Assembly: GCA_934216145.1 (NCBI GenBank)
Contig: CAKQBG010000002.1
Location: 4,520 to 68,519 of the forward strand
DNA: 64,000 nucleotides
Direction: 5' to 3'
DNA from: an uncultured Anaeroplasma sp.
Lineage (GTDB): Bacteria; Bacillota_I; Bacilli_A; Acholeplasmatales; Anaeroplasmataceae
Under the pieces are notes generated by a model. It searched no databases. It was given only the letters and a program-made list of their open reading frames with translations, and had not been told where the DNA came from. Shown here in pieces: positions 55,203 through 63,928 of this stretch. A program made the position numbers and the translations under genes. The first letter of the stretch is position 1. Each line of letters begins with the position of its first letter.

Positions 55203-56774
55203 ATGTCTTTATATTTAAATAAAAATAATGATTTGTTTTATGATTATATAAATGCAGATATATATATTGATAAAACAATGCTAATAAGTAGTTGTAATAA
55301 ATTAATAAGAAAACCGAATAAATTTATGTGTGTTACTCGTCCTCGTCGTTTTGGAAAGACAATGACCTTATCAATGCTTAATGCTTATTACTCTAAGGGC
55401 TGTGATTCTACGTATATATTTGATAAATTGAATATATCTAAAGGTAATTCCTATTTAGAACATTTAAATAAGCATAATGTTTTTTTGATTGATATGGCAA
55501 ATTTATATACTAGTATTAAAGATAAAAATACATTTGTTGAAAGAATCAAATTTAACATTTTAAGAGATTTAAAAGAATTTTATTCTAATTTTGATTTTGC
55601 CGATTTGACTTTAGATGAAGCAATTGTAAAAATTAATTCTGAGCTCAATGAAAGATTTATCTTTTTAATAGATGAGTGGGATGTTATATTTAGAGAACAA
55701 GAATATAATACTAAATTATGTGATGAATACATTGAATTATTAAGAAATTTGTTTAAATCTAGTAATGTATCCGCTTGTATTGATTTAGTCTATATGACAG
55801 GAATACTTCCAATAAGAAGATATTCTACTCAATCAACATTAAATATGTTTACTGAATATAATATGTTAGATTCATTTCCAATTGAATCATATGTAGGATT
55901 TACAGAAGAAGAAGTAATTGGATTATGTAATAAATATAATAGAGATTTTAATGAAATAAAGAAATGGTATAATGGTTATAATTTAAATGGTATAGCTTTA
56001 TATAATCCTAGGTCAGTTGTTGAGGCTATAATAAGAGGTAAATGTGGAGATTACTGGACTAAAACAGCTGCAATTGAGGCAGTTACAAATTATATGAATT
56101 ATGATCATGGTGAATTAAAAGATATTATATGTAAAATGATACTAGGTGAAAAGGTTAATGTTAATGTTAGAAAATTTGGAAATGATTTAACAAAGGTTAA
56201 TTCGGCTGATTCAGCCCTAACTGTATTAATTCATTTAGGATATTTAGCATATGATGAGGATTTAGAATCTTGTTATATTCCTAATTATGAAATAAGACAA
56301 GAGTTTGTGAATGCTTTAGAGGATTTAGATTGGAAAGAAATATATAATCCAATAAACAACTCTAAACGATTATATGAAGAAACATTAAAAGGAAATGTTT
56401 CATATATAAATAAAATATTAGATCAAAATCATAAAGATTTAGCAGGTCCATTTAATAAAAATAAAGAAGATATATTAGGAATTATAGTAGAAATATCATA
56501 TTATGATATGAAAAAATATTATAATGTTAAAAAAGAGGATACATCTATATTAGGTAGATCTGATATAACATTTATCCCATATGATAATAATCATATACCA
56601 TTTATAGTTGAGCTTAAGGTAAATAAGACTCCAGATAGCGCAATAGAACAAATAAAAAATAATAAATATATAAATACACTCGGTGATTATCATGGCAAGG
56701 TATTATTACTAGGAATTTCATATGATGAAAAGACATTAAAGCATGATTCAAAAGTTGAAATAATTGAAATATAA
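55203..56774 (+). CDS. AAA-ATPase-like protein with C-terminal PD-(D/E)XK nuclease domain
   Basis: 523 residues. N-terminal AAA-ATPase-like domain with TRPRRFGKTMTLSML (45-59, Walker A variant) and IFLIDEWDVIF (Walker B); C-terminal PD-(D/E)XK domain with GRSDITFIPYDNNHIPFIVELKVNK (Asp, Glu-x-Lys). This two-domain family is common in many copies in gut bacteria; its function is unproven and may be mobile-element or defence related. AAGGAG supports the ATG at 55203; the TTG at 55194 is too close. It has its own promoter and a weak hairpin terminator. Confidence 0.85.
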   Translation: MSLYLNKNNDLFYDYINADIYIDKTMLISSCNKLIRKPNKFMCVTRPRRFGKTMTLSMLNAYYSKGCDSTYIFDKLNISKGNSYLEHLNKHNVFLIDMANLYTSIKDKNTFVERIKFNILRDLKEFYSNFDFADLTLDEAIVKINSELNERFIFLIDEWDVIFREQEYNTKLCDEYIELLRNLFKSSNVSACIDLVYMTGILPIRRYSTQSTLNMFTEYNMLDSFPIESYVGFTEEEVIGLCNKYNRDFNEIKKWYNGYNLNGIALYNPRSVVEAIIRGKCGDYWTKTAAIEAVTNYMNYDHGELKDIICKMILGEKVNVNVRKFGNDLTKVNSADSALTVLIHLGYLAYDEDLESCYIPNYEIRQEFVNALEDLDWKEIYNPINNSKRLYEETLKGNVSYINKILDQNHKDLAGPFNKNKEDILGIIVEISYYDMKKYYNVKKEDTSILGRSDITFIPYDNNHIPFIVELKVNKTPDSAIEQIKNNKYINTLGDYHGKVLLLGISYDEKTLKHDSKVEIIEI

Positions 56775-56781
56775 TCGATTT

Positions 56782-56808
56782 GGGGGTGACTTAGAGTTAC
56801 TCCCTTTC
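56782..56808 (+). terminator. Weak terminator after the AAA-ATPase gene
   Basis: GGGGGTGAC / GTTACTCCC with two G-T pairs, followed by TTTC only. Confidence 0.4.
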
Positions 56809-56909
56809 AATTATATATTAAGAAAGAAACTATAATAATGAATTTTTATTAAACTTGGTAAAGAATGTTAGACATTTAAATTCTAAAAATATTATTATTG
56901 AGGTGCAAT

Positions 56910-57683
56910 ATGAAATGTAAAAAATGTAATAAAGAAGCTATTATTAGGATAGGAAATAATTATTATTGTAATAATTGCTTTAATAAATTATATAGGGAAG
57001 ACAATATAGAATTACCACTAATTTTATCAATAAATGGTAAAAAATATGAAATAAATTATATAAATTTGATAACTATTATAATGTTTACTGCAACATCAAC
57101 AAATGGCTGTGAGATTGAAATGGGATTTGATCCTGAAAGGGATATTGAAGAATGCTTAGATGAATTTATTGAATATGTAGAGGATGTTGTTTCTAACCCT
57201 TTATTAAAAGATAATTCACTTGAAGAATATGGAACAATTCGTATTAATTATGAAGGATTTCAAATAGATAATAAAGAATTAACTCCGGATGAATTTCATG
57301 AATTATTATTATCTTATGAGGGTTGGAATTTAGATTATTGTATTAATGACTCATCATATGGCTTAATGAGAAAAAATGAAGGACTTGCTAGAATAAAGCT
57401 TACTTATGATTCATTATTAGATGAATATAAATATATGATGGATTTGATTGCTTCAAATAAATTTATATCTTATGAAAATGAAAAATTATTCTTATATATA
57501 TTTCATAATTTTATGGATAAACTTAAAGCCTTTTATTATATTGAAATAAGAGAATGTTCAAAATTAATAGATTATATTATTAATAATTTAAGGGAGTATA
57601 AGAATGAATGCGATTCTGATATTTTAAGCAATATAATTGATGAATTGAAAAAAACTTTTTTCTCATATCAATTATTTATATAA
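56910..57683 (+). CDS. Zinc-ribbon protein of unknown function
   Basis: 257 residues, function not recognised. The N-terminus is a zinc ribbon with CxxC pairs at Cys3/Cys6 and Cys20/Cys23 (MKCKKCNKEA and YYCNNCF). Next comes a beta-rich stretch with a FTATSTNGCEIEMGFDPERD segment reminiscent of uncharacterised DUF-type domains with the same zinc-ribbon start, then a helical acidic C-terminus (about 160-257). ATG 56910 has GAGGTG nine bases ahead; a TTG at 56898 overlaps that site. It stands alone between a terminator-like hairpin and the next promoter. Confidence 0.75.
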   Translation: MKCKKCNKEAIIRIGNNYYCNNCFNKLYREDNIELPLILSINGKKYEINYINLITIIMFTATSTNGCEIEMGFDPERDIEECLDEFIEYVEDVVSNPLLKDNSLEEYGTIRINYEGFQIDNKELTPDEFHELLLSYEGWNLDYCINDSSYGLMRKNEGLARIKLTYDSLLDEYKYMMDLIASNKFISYENEKLFLYIFHNFMDKLKAFYYIEIRECSKLIDYIINNLREYKNECDSDILSNIIDELKKTFFSYQLFI

Positions 57684-57856
57684 GCTTTAGGATGATTTGA
57701 AATTTTATTGCAACCTTTTTTATTATAAATAATATTATGGTAACAATAATTTCCTATTAAAAAATAGAGAATAATTACAATATTTATAAAAATGTAAATA
57801 AAAAATTATAAATAGCATATTTATTGTGATTTTTTGTATTAAAATATCTTATCTTG

Positions 57857-57865
57857 TGATATACT
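57857..57865 (+). promoter_or_regulatory. Extended -10 promoter of the pyrophosphorylase-ddh genes
   Basis: TG-A-TATACT (57857-57865), 25 bases before the ATG; the -35 is weak. Confidence 0.5.
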
Positions 57866-57889
57866 TGTAACGGTAAGGAGTTATTAATT

Positions 57890-59107
57890 ATGAATTATAA
57901 TGAAGCATATGAAAAATTAAAAAAAATCAATCAATTACATTTATTAAAATGGTATGATGAATTAGATGAAGAAGAAAAAAAGAAATTATTAAAAAATATA
58001 GAAGTTACAGATTTTTCTGTGTTAAATATGAATGAATCTAATAAAGCTCAAGAGAAGATTGAACCTTTAAAAACTTTAACATTAGATGAAATAAAATTAG
58101 AATATGAAGAGGATAAGAAAATTGGACTTGAGCTATTAAGTAAAGGAAAGCTTGCTTGTATATTACTTGCTGGTGGAATGGGATCTCGTTTAGGTAGTGA
58201 AAATCCAAAGGGCATGTATAATATTGGCATTAACAAGGAGTTATCAATATTTGAATGTCAAATGAATACTCTTAAGAATGTTGTTAAGGAATGTGGTAAA
58301 TATATATATTTATTTATTATGACATCTCCATTAAATGATACTTCTACAAGAAATTATTTTATTGAAAAGAATTATTTTGGATATGATAAAAATTATATTA
58401 AATTCTTTATTCAAGATGAATTTCCTGTAACAGATATGAATGGTAAGATTTTATTAACTAATAAATATACAATTGCTTCTGCACCTAATGGTAATGGCGG
58501 TTGGTTTTTATCAATGAAAAATTGTGGATTAGTTGATTTCTGTAATGAAAAGGGTATTGAATATTTCAATGTTTATGCAGTTGATAATGTAGTTCAAAAA
58601 ATGGCTGATCCTGTATTCTTAGGTGCTACAGTAAAAAGAAATGCTGATTGTGGTGCTAAGGTTGTTAGAAAGGTTGATGTTAATGAAAAGGTTGGTGTTA
58701 TTTGTAAAGCAAATGGACACCCTTCTATTACTGAATATATTGAATTAACAGACGAATTAAGATATGCTAAAGATAGTAATGGTGAATATTTATATAATTT
58801 TGGAGTTATATTAAATTATTTATTTAAATTTGAAGCTTTAGTTAATACAGTAGGTAAATCATTCCCTGTTTATAGAGCTCATAAGAAATATCCATATATG
58901 AATGATAATAAGGAATTTATTACTCCTAGTGAGCCTAATGCATATAAATATGAAACATTTGTGTTAGATATGATAAGATTAATGAATTCTTGTTTATCAT
59001 TTGAGGTTGATAGAACGAAGGAATTCGCTCCAGTTAAAAATCTTCATGGAGTAGATTCTGTTGATTCAGCAAGAGAATTATTAAAGATTAATGGAATAGA
59101 ATTATAA
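57890..59107 (+). CDS. UDP-N-acetylhexosamine pyrophosphorylase (eukaryote-like UAP family)
   Basis: 405 residues. A UDPGP-type nucleotidyltransferase: CILLAGGMGSRLGSENPKGMY (90-110), FIQDEFPVTDMNGKILL, APNGNGGWF and YAVDNVVQKMADPVFLG follow the signature order of UAP1-like enzymes, which make UDP-GlcNAc (or UDP-GalNAc) from UTP and the sugar-1-phosphate. Later VGVICKANGHPSITEYIEL also fits UAP rather than UGP. A short helical N-terminus (1-60) is as in eukaryotic UAP. In this window no GlmU nucleotidyltransferase is seen, so it may do that step. AAGGAG precedes the ATG; ddh follows in the same orientation. Confidence 0.9.
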   Translation: MNYNEAYEKLKKINQLHLLKWYDELDEEEKKKLLKNIEVTDFSVLNMNESNKAQEKIEPLKTLTLDEIKLEYEEDKKIGLELLSKGKLACILLAGGMGSRLGSENPKGMYNIGINKELSIFECQMNTLKNVVKECGKYIYLFIMTSPLNDTSTRNYFIEKNYFGYDKNYIKFFIQDEFPVTDMNGKILLTNKYTIASAPNGNGGWFLSMKNCGLVDFCNEKGIEYFNVYAVDNVVQKMADPVFLGATVKRNADCGAKVVRKVDVNEKVGVICKANGHPSITEYIELTDELRYAKDSNGEYLYNFGVILNYLFKFEALVNTVGKSFPVYRAHKKYPYMNDNKEFITPSEPNAYKYETFVLDMIRLMNSCLSFEVDRTKEFAPVKNLHGVDSVDSARELLKINGIEL

Positions 59108-59140
59108 TATATTATTTATTAGTAAAAGAGGAATAAATAA

Positions 59141-60124
59141 ATGATTAAAATTGGAATTTGTGGATATGGAAATTTAGGACGTGGTGTATTAGCTGCTATA
59201 AAAAATAATAAGGATATGGAACTTGTTAGAGTTTTTACAAGAAGAGATCCTAAAACTGTTAAAATTGATATTGAAGGTGATTATGTTTCTTCTATGGATG
59301 ATATTTTATCATATCAAGATAAAATTGACGTTATGATTTTATGTGGAGGTTCTAGATCTGATTTACCTATTCAAACACCATATTTAGCTAAATATTTTAA
59401 TGTTGTTGATTCATTTGATACACATGCAAATATCCCTACACACTTTAAAAACGTTGATGTAAGTGCTAAAGAGGGAGGACATTTAGGTTTGATTTCTACA
59501 GGATGGGATCCTGGTATGTTCTCTTTAAATAGAGCTATTATGGAAGCAATACTTCCATGTGGCAATGATTATACATTTTGGGGACGTGGTGTTAGTCAAG
59601 GGCATAGTGATGCAATTAGAAGAATTAAGGGTGTAGTAGATGCTAGACAATATACTATTCCTAAGGAAGATGCTATAAAGAAAGTTAGAAATGGAGAAAA
59701 TCCTGAATTATCTATTAGAGATAAGCATTTAAGAGAATGCTATGTAGTAGTAGAAGATGGTAGTGATAAAAAGGCTATTGAAGAGGAAATCAAAAATATG
59801 CCTAATTATTTTAGTGATTATGATACAATAGTTCATTTTGTATCACAAGAAGAACTAAATAGAGAACATAATAAGCTTCCACATGGTGGATTTGTTATTA
59901 GAAGTGGTAAAACGGGCTTTAATTTAGAGAACAATCATGTTATTGAATATTCATTAAAGCTTGATTCTAACCCTGAATTCACTGGTAGTGTTCTTGTAAG
60001 CTATGCTAGAGCGGTTTATAGACTTAATAAAGAAGGAAATAAGGGCTGCTATACTGTATTTGATGTAGCACCTAAGTATTTATCTACTCTTTCAACTGAA
60101 GAATTATTAAGCCATACATTATAA
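59141..60124 (+). CDS. ddh: meso-Diaminopimelate dehydrogenase
   Basis: 327 residues, the usual length. Single-step reductive amination of tetrahydrodipicolinate to meso-diaminopimelate with NADPH. The N-terminal GICGYGNLGRGV (5-16) binds the nucleotide; the substrate motifs CGGSRSDLPIQTP, STGWDPGMFS and FWGRGVSQGHSDAIRRI are intact. The presence of this one-step enzyme implies DAP-type peptidoglycan. It is 33 bases after the pyrophosphorylase gene, with AGAGGAAT upstream, and ends at a strong terminator. Confidence 0.96.
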   Translation: MIKIGICGYGNLGRGVLAAIKNNKDMELVRVFTRRDPKTVKIDIEGDYVSSMDDILSYQDKIDVMILCGGSRSDLPIQTPYLAKYFNVVDSFDTHANIPTHFKNVDVSAKEGGHLGLISTGWDPGMFSLNRAIMEAILPCGNDYTFWGRGVSQGHSDAIRRIKGVVDARQYTIPKEDAIKKVRNGENPELSIRDKHLRECYVVVEDGSDKKAIEEEIKNMPNYFSDYDTIVHFVSQEELNREHNKLPHGGFVIRSGKTGFNLENNHVIEYSLKLDSNPEFTGSVLVSYARAVYRLNKEGNKGCYTVFDVAPKYLSTLSTEELLSHTL

Positions 60125-60125
60125 A

Positions 60126-60156
60126 AATAATCATCCTTCGGGATGATTATTTTATT
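60126..60156 (+). terminator. Terminator after ddh
   Basis: AATAATCATCC (60126-60136), TTCG tetraloop, GGATGATTATT (60141-60151), then TTATTTT. Confidence 0.92.
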
Positions 60157-60199
60157 TTAATCATATTTTTTAAAATGTAATTATATATTTATTCAGGGA

Positions 60200-61048
60200 G
60201 TGATTAATATTAATTACATTGAAAATGTTGGATTTATAGGAGAATATAATAAGGATTTATCATTAGAGCTAATAAAAAAATTAGCTTCGTCAATCTATTT
60301 ATTAGAAAATAATAATATAGTATTAGGCTATGAACCTAGATTATCTAGTAAAAAAATAACTAGTGTAATTATTAATTCCTTACGTGAAACTAATCTTAAT
60401 GTTTATATTTTAGGAATAGTAGAATTACCGGGTCTTATTTATTATTCTAAAATAAATAATGCAGTAGGAATAATGCTAACAGCTAATAATAATTTATATA
60501 GCTATAATGGTATAGCTATATATAATAAGGGAGAAACTATTACTAATGATGATATTTATATAATAAGTAGAAATATGATAAATCCTAAAAATAATAATTT
60601 TAAATTAGGCAATGTTTATTATTTTAATGATTATAAGTATAAATATTATTCGTATTTAAATAATTATTTAGAAAAAACTAATTTAAAGCTATTAATAGAT
60701 ACGCAGAATGGTAGTACCTCTTATTATATATTAGATATATTACATTCCTTAGAATGTGAATATAATCTAATTAATAATAAACCAAATGGTACTAACATTA
60801 ATGAGAACTATAATAAGAATTATATTATTAGTCTTAGTAATGATGTAATTAATAATTATGATTTAGGTGTAGTATTTAATGGTAGTGGTAGTGAAGTAAA
60901 TATTATATTAAGAAATGGTAATATTATTTATTCTAATGAAATTAATAAAATATTAGATAAATATTATAAAGATATTAATTTTTATAATAATGGTTTATTG
61001 CAATTATTCTTAATAATAAAACTATTAAATAAGAATATTTCATTATAA
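60200..61048 (+). CDS. GlmM-like pseudoenzyme, C-terminally short
   Basis: 282 residues related along their length to the first three domains of GlmM (29191-30483). The order GIVELPGLIYYSK, GIMLTANNNLYSYNGIAIYNKG and NYDLGVVFNGSGSEVNI parallels GlmM's GVIPTPALIYYSK, GVMITASHNP-x-x-x-NGIKLLNKG and CDLGFAFDGDGDRVL. But the phosphoserine is Asn96 and the metal-binding DGDGDR is NGSGSE (227-232), and the C-terminal phosphate-binding domain is absent. It cannot be a working mutase. The frame is intact, arguing for a retained role or recent decay. The start is uncertain: GTG 60200 overlaps the AGGGAG site, while ATT 60209 is at normal distance. Confidence 0.75.
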   Translation: MININYIENVGFIGEYNKDLSLELIKKLASSIYLLENNNIVLGYEPRLSSKKITSVIINSLRETNLNVYILGIVELPGLIYYSKINNAVGIMLTANNNLYSYNGIAIYNKGETITNDDIYIISRNMINPKNNNFKLGNVYYFNDYKYKYYSYLNNYLEKTNLKLLIDTQNGSTSYYILDILHSLECEYNLINNKPNGTNINENYNKNYIISLSNDVINNYDLGVVFNGSGSEVNIILRNGNIIYSNEINKILDKYYKDINFYNNGLLQLFLIIKLLNKNISL

Positions 61049-61221
61049 AATAAGCATTTAATATTAAAAGACAAATGATATAAATAACTATTTAATATTA
61101 ATCAATAACTTTTTAGATATGATAGTATTAATTTAATTATAATAATTAATAAATTGTCAATTTAAGTAAATAATTGTATAAAACACTCTAATTAGACATA
61201 AAATATTATTGAGGTGTTTTT

Positions 61222-61335
61222 ATGCATTATAAAATTCCTGCTGCTCCTATAGTAGCTATATTTCTATCTATGCTAGCAATGTTTGGAGGAATAATTTTTT
61301 TAATTATTTTTTTAATTTTTAGTTTATGTCATTAA
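61222..61335 (+). CDS. Hydrophobic 37-residue micro-peptide A
   Basis: MHYKIPAAPIVAIF begins a 37-residue peptide with one transmembrane helix (about 8-35). GAGGTG lies nine bases before the ATG. It shares the pattern AP-[IF]-[VI]-A-I-x-x-S-x-L with the peptide encoded at 61410, so the two are related. Function unknown; sporulation-type or small membrane regulatory peptides are possible. No terminator T run is seen between the two. Confidence 0.55.
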   Translation: MHYKIPAAPIVAIFLSMLAMFGGIIFLIIFLIFSLCH

Positions 61336-61361
61336 TATGACAAATTTTGTTTTTTTAAAAT

Positions 61362-61385
61362 CCTATACTTTAAATATAGGAGGAA
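61362..61385 (+). promoter_or_regulatory. Hairpin covering a GGAGG ribosome site
   Basis: TCCTATA (61362-61368 region) can pair with TATAGGA, whose last bases overlap a strong AGGAGG. It sits about 25 bases before the second micro-peptide start, too far for direct use, and might hide or present that site. Confidence 0.35.
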
Positions 61386-61409
61386 TTGTAAAACAATTAA
61401 AATGATAAA

Positions 61410-61517
61410 ATGAATAATATATCTATGGCACCATTTATTGCAATAATGATTTCAATTTTAGTAGTAACATTAGGTATTGTTCTAAGTCTTGTTTTTTTTA
61501 TTAGTTTATTATTTTAA
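61410..61517 (+). CDS. Hydrophobic 35-residue micro-peptide B
   Basis: MNNISMAPFIAIM begins a 35-residue peptide with one transmembrane helix (about 7-33), related to micro-peptide A by the shared AP-x-x-A-I start of the helix and the spacing to the end. The nearest strong ribosome site (AGGAGG, about 61379-61384) is 25 bases away, so either translation is weak or the hairpin at 61362 matters. The gene for a CpsB-type phosphatase follows. Confidence 0.5.
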   Translation: MNNISMAPFIAIMISILVVTLGIVLSLVFFISLLF

Positions 61518-61574
61518 TATTAAAATAGACATTTTATCAATAAAATAATATAATTGTTGTGGAGGTATTTTTCT

Positions 61575-62234
61575 ATGCTAGATATACATACACATATATT
61601 ACCAAATGTTGATGATGGAAGTAAATCTTTAGAAGAGTCTATAGAATTATTAAGAAGCGAGGTTAATAATGGAGTAACAACAGTTATATTAACACCTCAT
61701 CAGAATGCTCGAATTAAAACGAAGAATGAACTAATAAAAAGATTTTTAGAATTCAAGAAAGAAATTGATTTTATTGATTTATATTTAGGCAGTGAGATTT
61801 ATTATTATGATGATCTAATAGCTGATTTAGTAAACGATAGAGTCCTTACTATTAATAATTCTAAATATGTTTTAGTAGAATTTTCAACAAGAACAGAAAC
61901 AAACATAGCTGATATTGTTTATGAAATAGTTTTAAAGGGATTTAAACCTATTATTGCTCATATAGAAAGATATCCTTACCTTACATTAGAAAATTATTTA
62001 GCTATAAAGAATAATGGGGGATTAATCCAAATTAATGCTTCATCATATGAAGACAAATATTTTAAGAAAAAAACTAAAATTTTATTAAAGAATAAATTGG
62101 TTGATTTTGTTGCTTCTGATTGTCATAATACTAAAACTAGAAATGTGGATTTTAGTAATATTAAAAAGGTTGTTGAAAAGAAATATAAAGATCAATATGA
62201 TCATATTTTTAATGATGAATTTATTTTTAATTAA
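61575..62234 (+). CDS. CpsB/YwqE-type PHP tyrosine phosphatase
   Basis: 219 residues. A PHP-fold, metal-dependent protein-tyrosine phosphatase: DIHTHILPNVDDG (3-15) with His5/His7, TPHQN, AHIERYPYL and SDCHN hold the metal ligands. In capsule systems it removes phosphate from the tyrosine kinase CpsD and so controls chain length. No Wzz/CpsC or CpsD kinase is in this window, so its partner is elsewhere. GGAGG (61561-61565) supports ATG 61575. Family length is about 240, so it is slightly short. Confidence 0.9.
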   Translation: MLDIHTHILPNVDDGSKSLEESIELLRSEVNNGVTTVILTPHQNARIKTKNELIKRFLEFKKEIDFIDLYLGSEIYYYDDLIADLVNDRVLTINNSKYVLVEFSTRTETNIADIVYEIVLKGFKPIIAHIERYPYLTLENYLAIKNNGGLIQINASSYEDKYFKKKTKILLKNKLVDFVASDCHNTKTRNVDFSNIKKVVEKKYKDQYDHIFNDEFIFN

Positions 62235-62264
62235 ATAATATAAACTCAATATAATTTCTTGGAT

Positions 62265-63784
62265 CAAGCTATTGACAAAGTACTACTTTTCTTGATTGAA
62301 AATCAAAAGGTGGTACTTTTATTTTGTTGAAAATGTGATTTATAGTACCAAATAAACTTTTACCTTGTAATAAATATTTATTTCATACATGTTTATTTAT
62401 TTATTACTTTAATATGATTTTTACTGTAAGTATATTTTGATGAAAATTGACATATCACACATTTATTTTTATTAGATTTAGATTCACGATCATCTCTATT
62501 AGTAGTACTATATTTTAAAAACTGGTTATTAGGACATATGTGAGCAAGCTTTTAATCATAAAAATATTCTTTCTTTTAATTAAATCCATCTTTATTTATT
62601 GGTCTTTTATAATGTGTAAGAATGGTGTGCTTACTATCAATAGCTGCTTTAGCTACTATAGATGATGTATATCGGTCATCTAACCTAATAATTTTTGTTT
62701 TATCAAATAAAGTTATTTTTATAATTATATAAACTATAAAATGAAATTGAATCAGGAATATTTTAATTTGTTATATAAGCTTGTAAAATAAAACAATTCT
62801 TATCGTAGAAAATAAAAGCTGAATAAGCAGATTGTTTTTTATGTTCATCTTTATGATAAAAGTCTGTATCAGGAACTACAATGCTCTTTTTAATATATTA
62901 ATACTTGAATTTTGTATTATTTTTAATTAATTCGCCTTTTTGGCATCATACTTAACTTCAGAAATATTATTTTAATTTTCATCTTCTATTTTATCAATTA
63001 GATTATTTTTACTTGATTCTTTTATTAGATTATCATCACATAGTGCTGTATTTGAACTATTTGGCTAATCATTATCGTCAGTAAACTTAAATTTCTTCTT
63101 ATTATATTCAACTCTATCTTTTGATATTTTTTTAAAATCATTATATATATTTTCAGTTATTTTAACTATAGTATCTTTGTATTTTTTCTTATTGGCAATA
63201 GTTTAATATGAGTTGAATCACCAAATAGATTTTTTGGATAAATATAATTTGCATCATATGTCTGAGAAACAATATGTGTAAAAATATCACTGAATAGATT
63301 AGTCTCTATGATTTTTCTTTTAAGGTTTTGAGAATATGTTGAGTGATTAGAAATATTTTGTCAAAATTAATACGTAAAAATCATCTATAAACAACATCAT
63401 TTTTATATCTTTCACAAGTTTTTCTTAAACTATGAATCCTGTGAATTTAATTAAAAAAAACAATTTTAAAAAAAGTATAATTTGATTAATTGAATGTCTA
63501 CTGGCTGTAGAATAAAGGTTTTCAATCATTAAATTAATAAAAGTTCAATTAATAACTTTATCATTTATACGTACTGGATGATTTTCAGAAACTAAATTAT
63601 CAAGAGTTTAAAAAAATTATATTAAAATTTTCTATATTATTATTTATAGTCATCATAAATTATTACTCATTTATATACTAATAATATACCACAATGTAGT
63701 CTAAAATACTTGTGAATCTGGTGATTAAAAACCCAATATAAACGAATAAATAGCTATTAACATTATTAGTTTGTCAACAGCCTG
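62265..63784 (-). mobile_element. IS1182-family element, decayed
   Basis: About 1.52 kb bounded by imperfect inverted repeats CAAGCTATTGACAAA (62265-62279) and TTTGTCAACAGCCTG (63770-63784), 13 of 15 pairing. The transposase gene is on the minus strand and broken by many stops and frame changes. A hairpin (AAAGTACTAC with GTGGTACTTT, about 62277-62318) near the left end may be a terminator that shields it from outside transcription. Confidence 0.85.
62400..63656 (-). pseudogene. IS1182-family transposase pseudogene
   Basis: Read on the minus strand from about 63656, pieces appear in the family order: LVSENHPVRINDKVI; IENLYSTASRHSI; IHSLRKTCERYKNDVVYRWF; YDANYIYPKNLFGDSTHIK (first catalytic Asp region); PDTDFYHKDEHKKQSAYSAF; LDDRYTSSIVAKAAID; KRPINKDGF; AHICPNNQFLKYSTTNRDDR. 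These match the DDE transposase of IS1182 elements, including the KGEHKK-like and CPxGxxLxYSTTNR motifs. Multiple in-frame stops and frame shifts show it is long dead. Confidence 0.85.
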
Positions 63785-63928
63785 TGATATTTTAAATAAA
63801 ATATATTAAGGTCGGGGGTAAAAATTGTTTTTTTCTCAAATCGAAAAAACTTTGTTTTAGATGGTTTTTATTATATTATTTAAATGAATAAAAAAGTTTT
63901 TTAAATGATTAATTGAAGGAGAAAAAAT

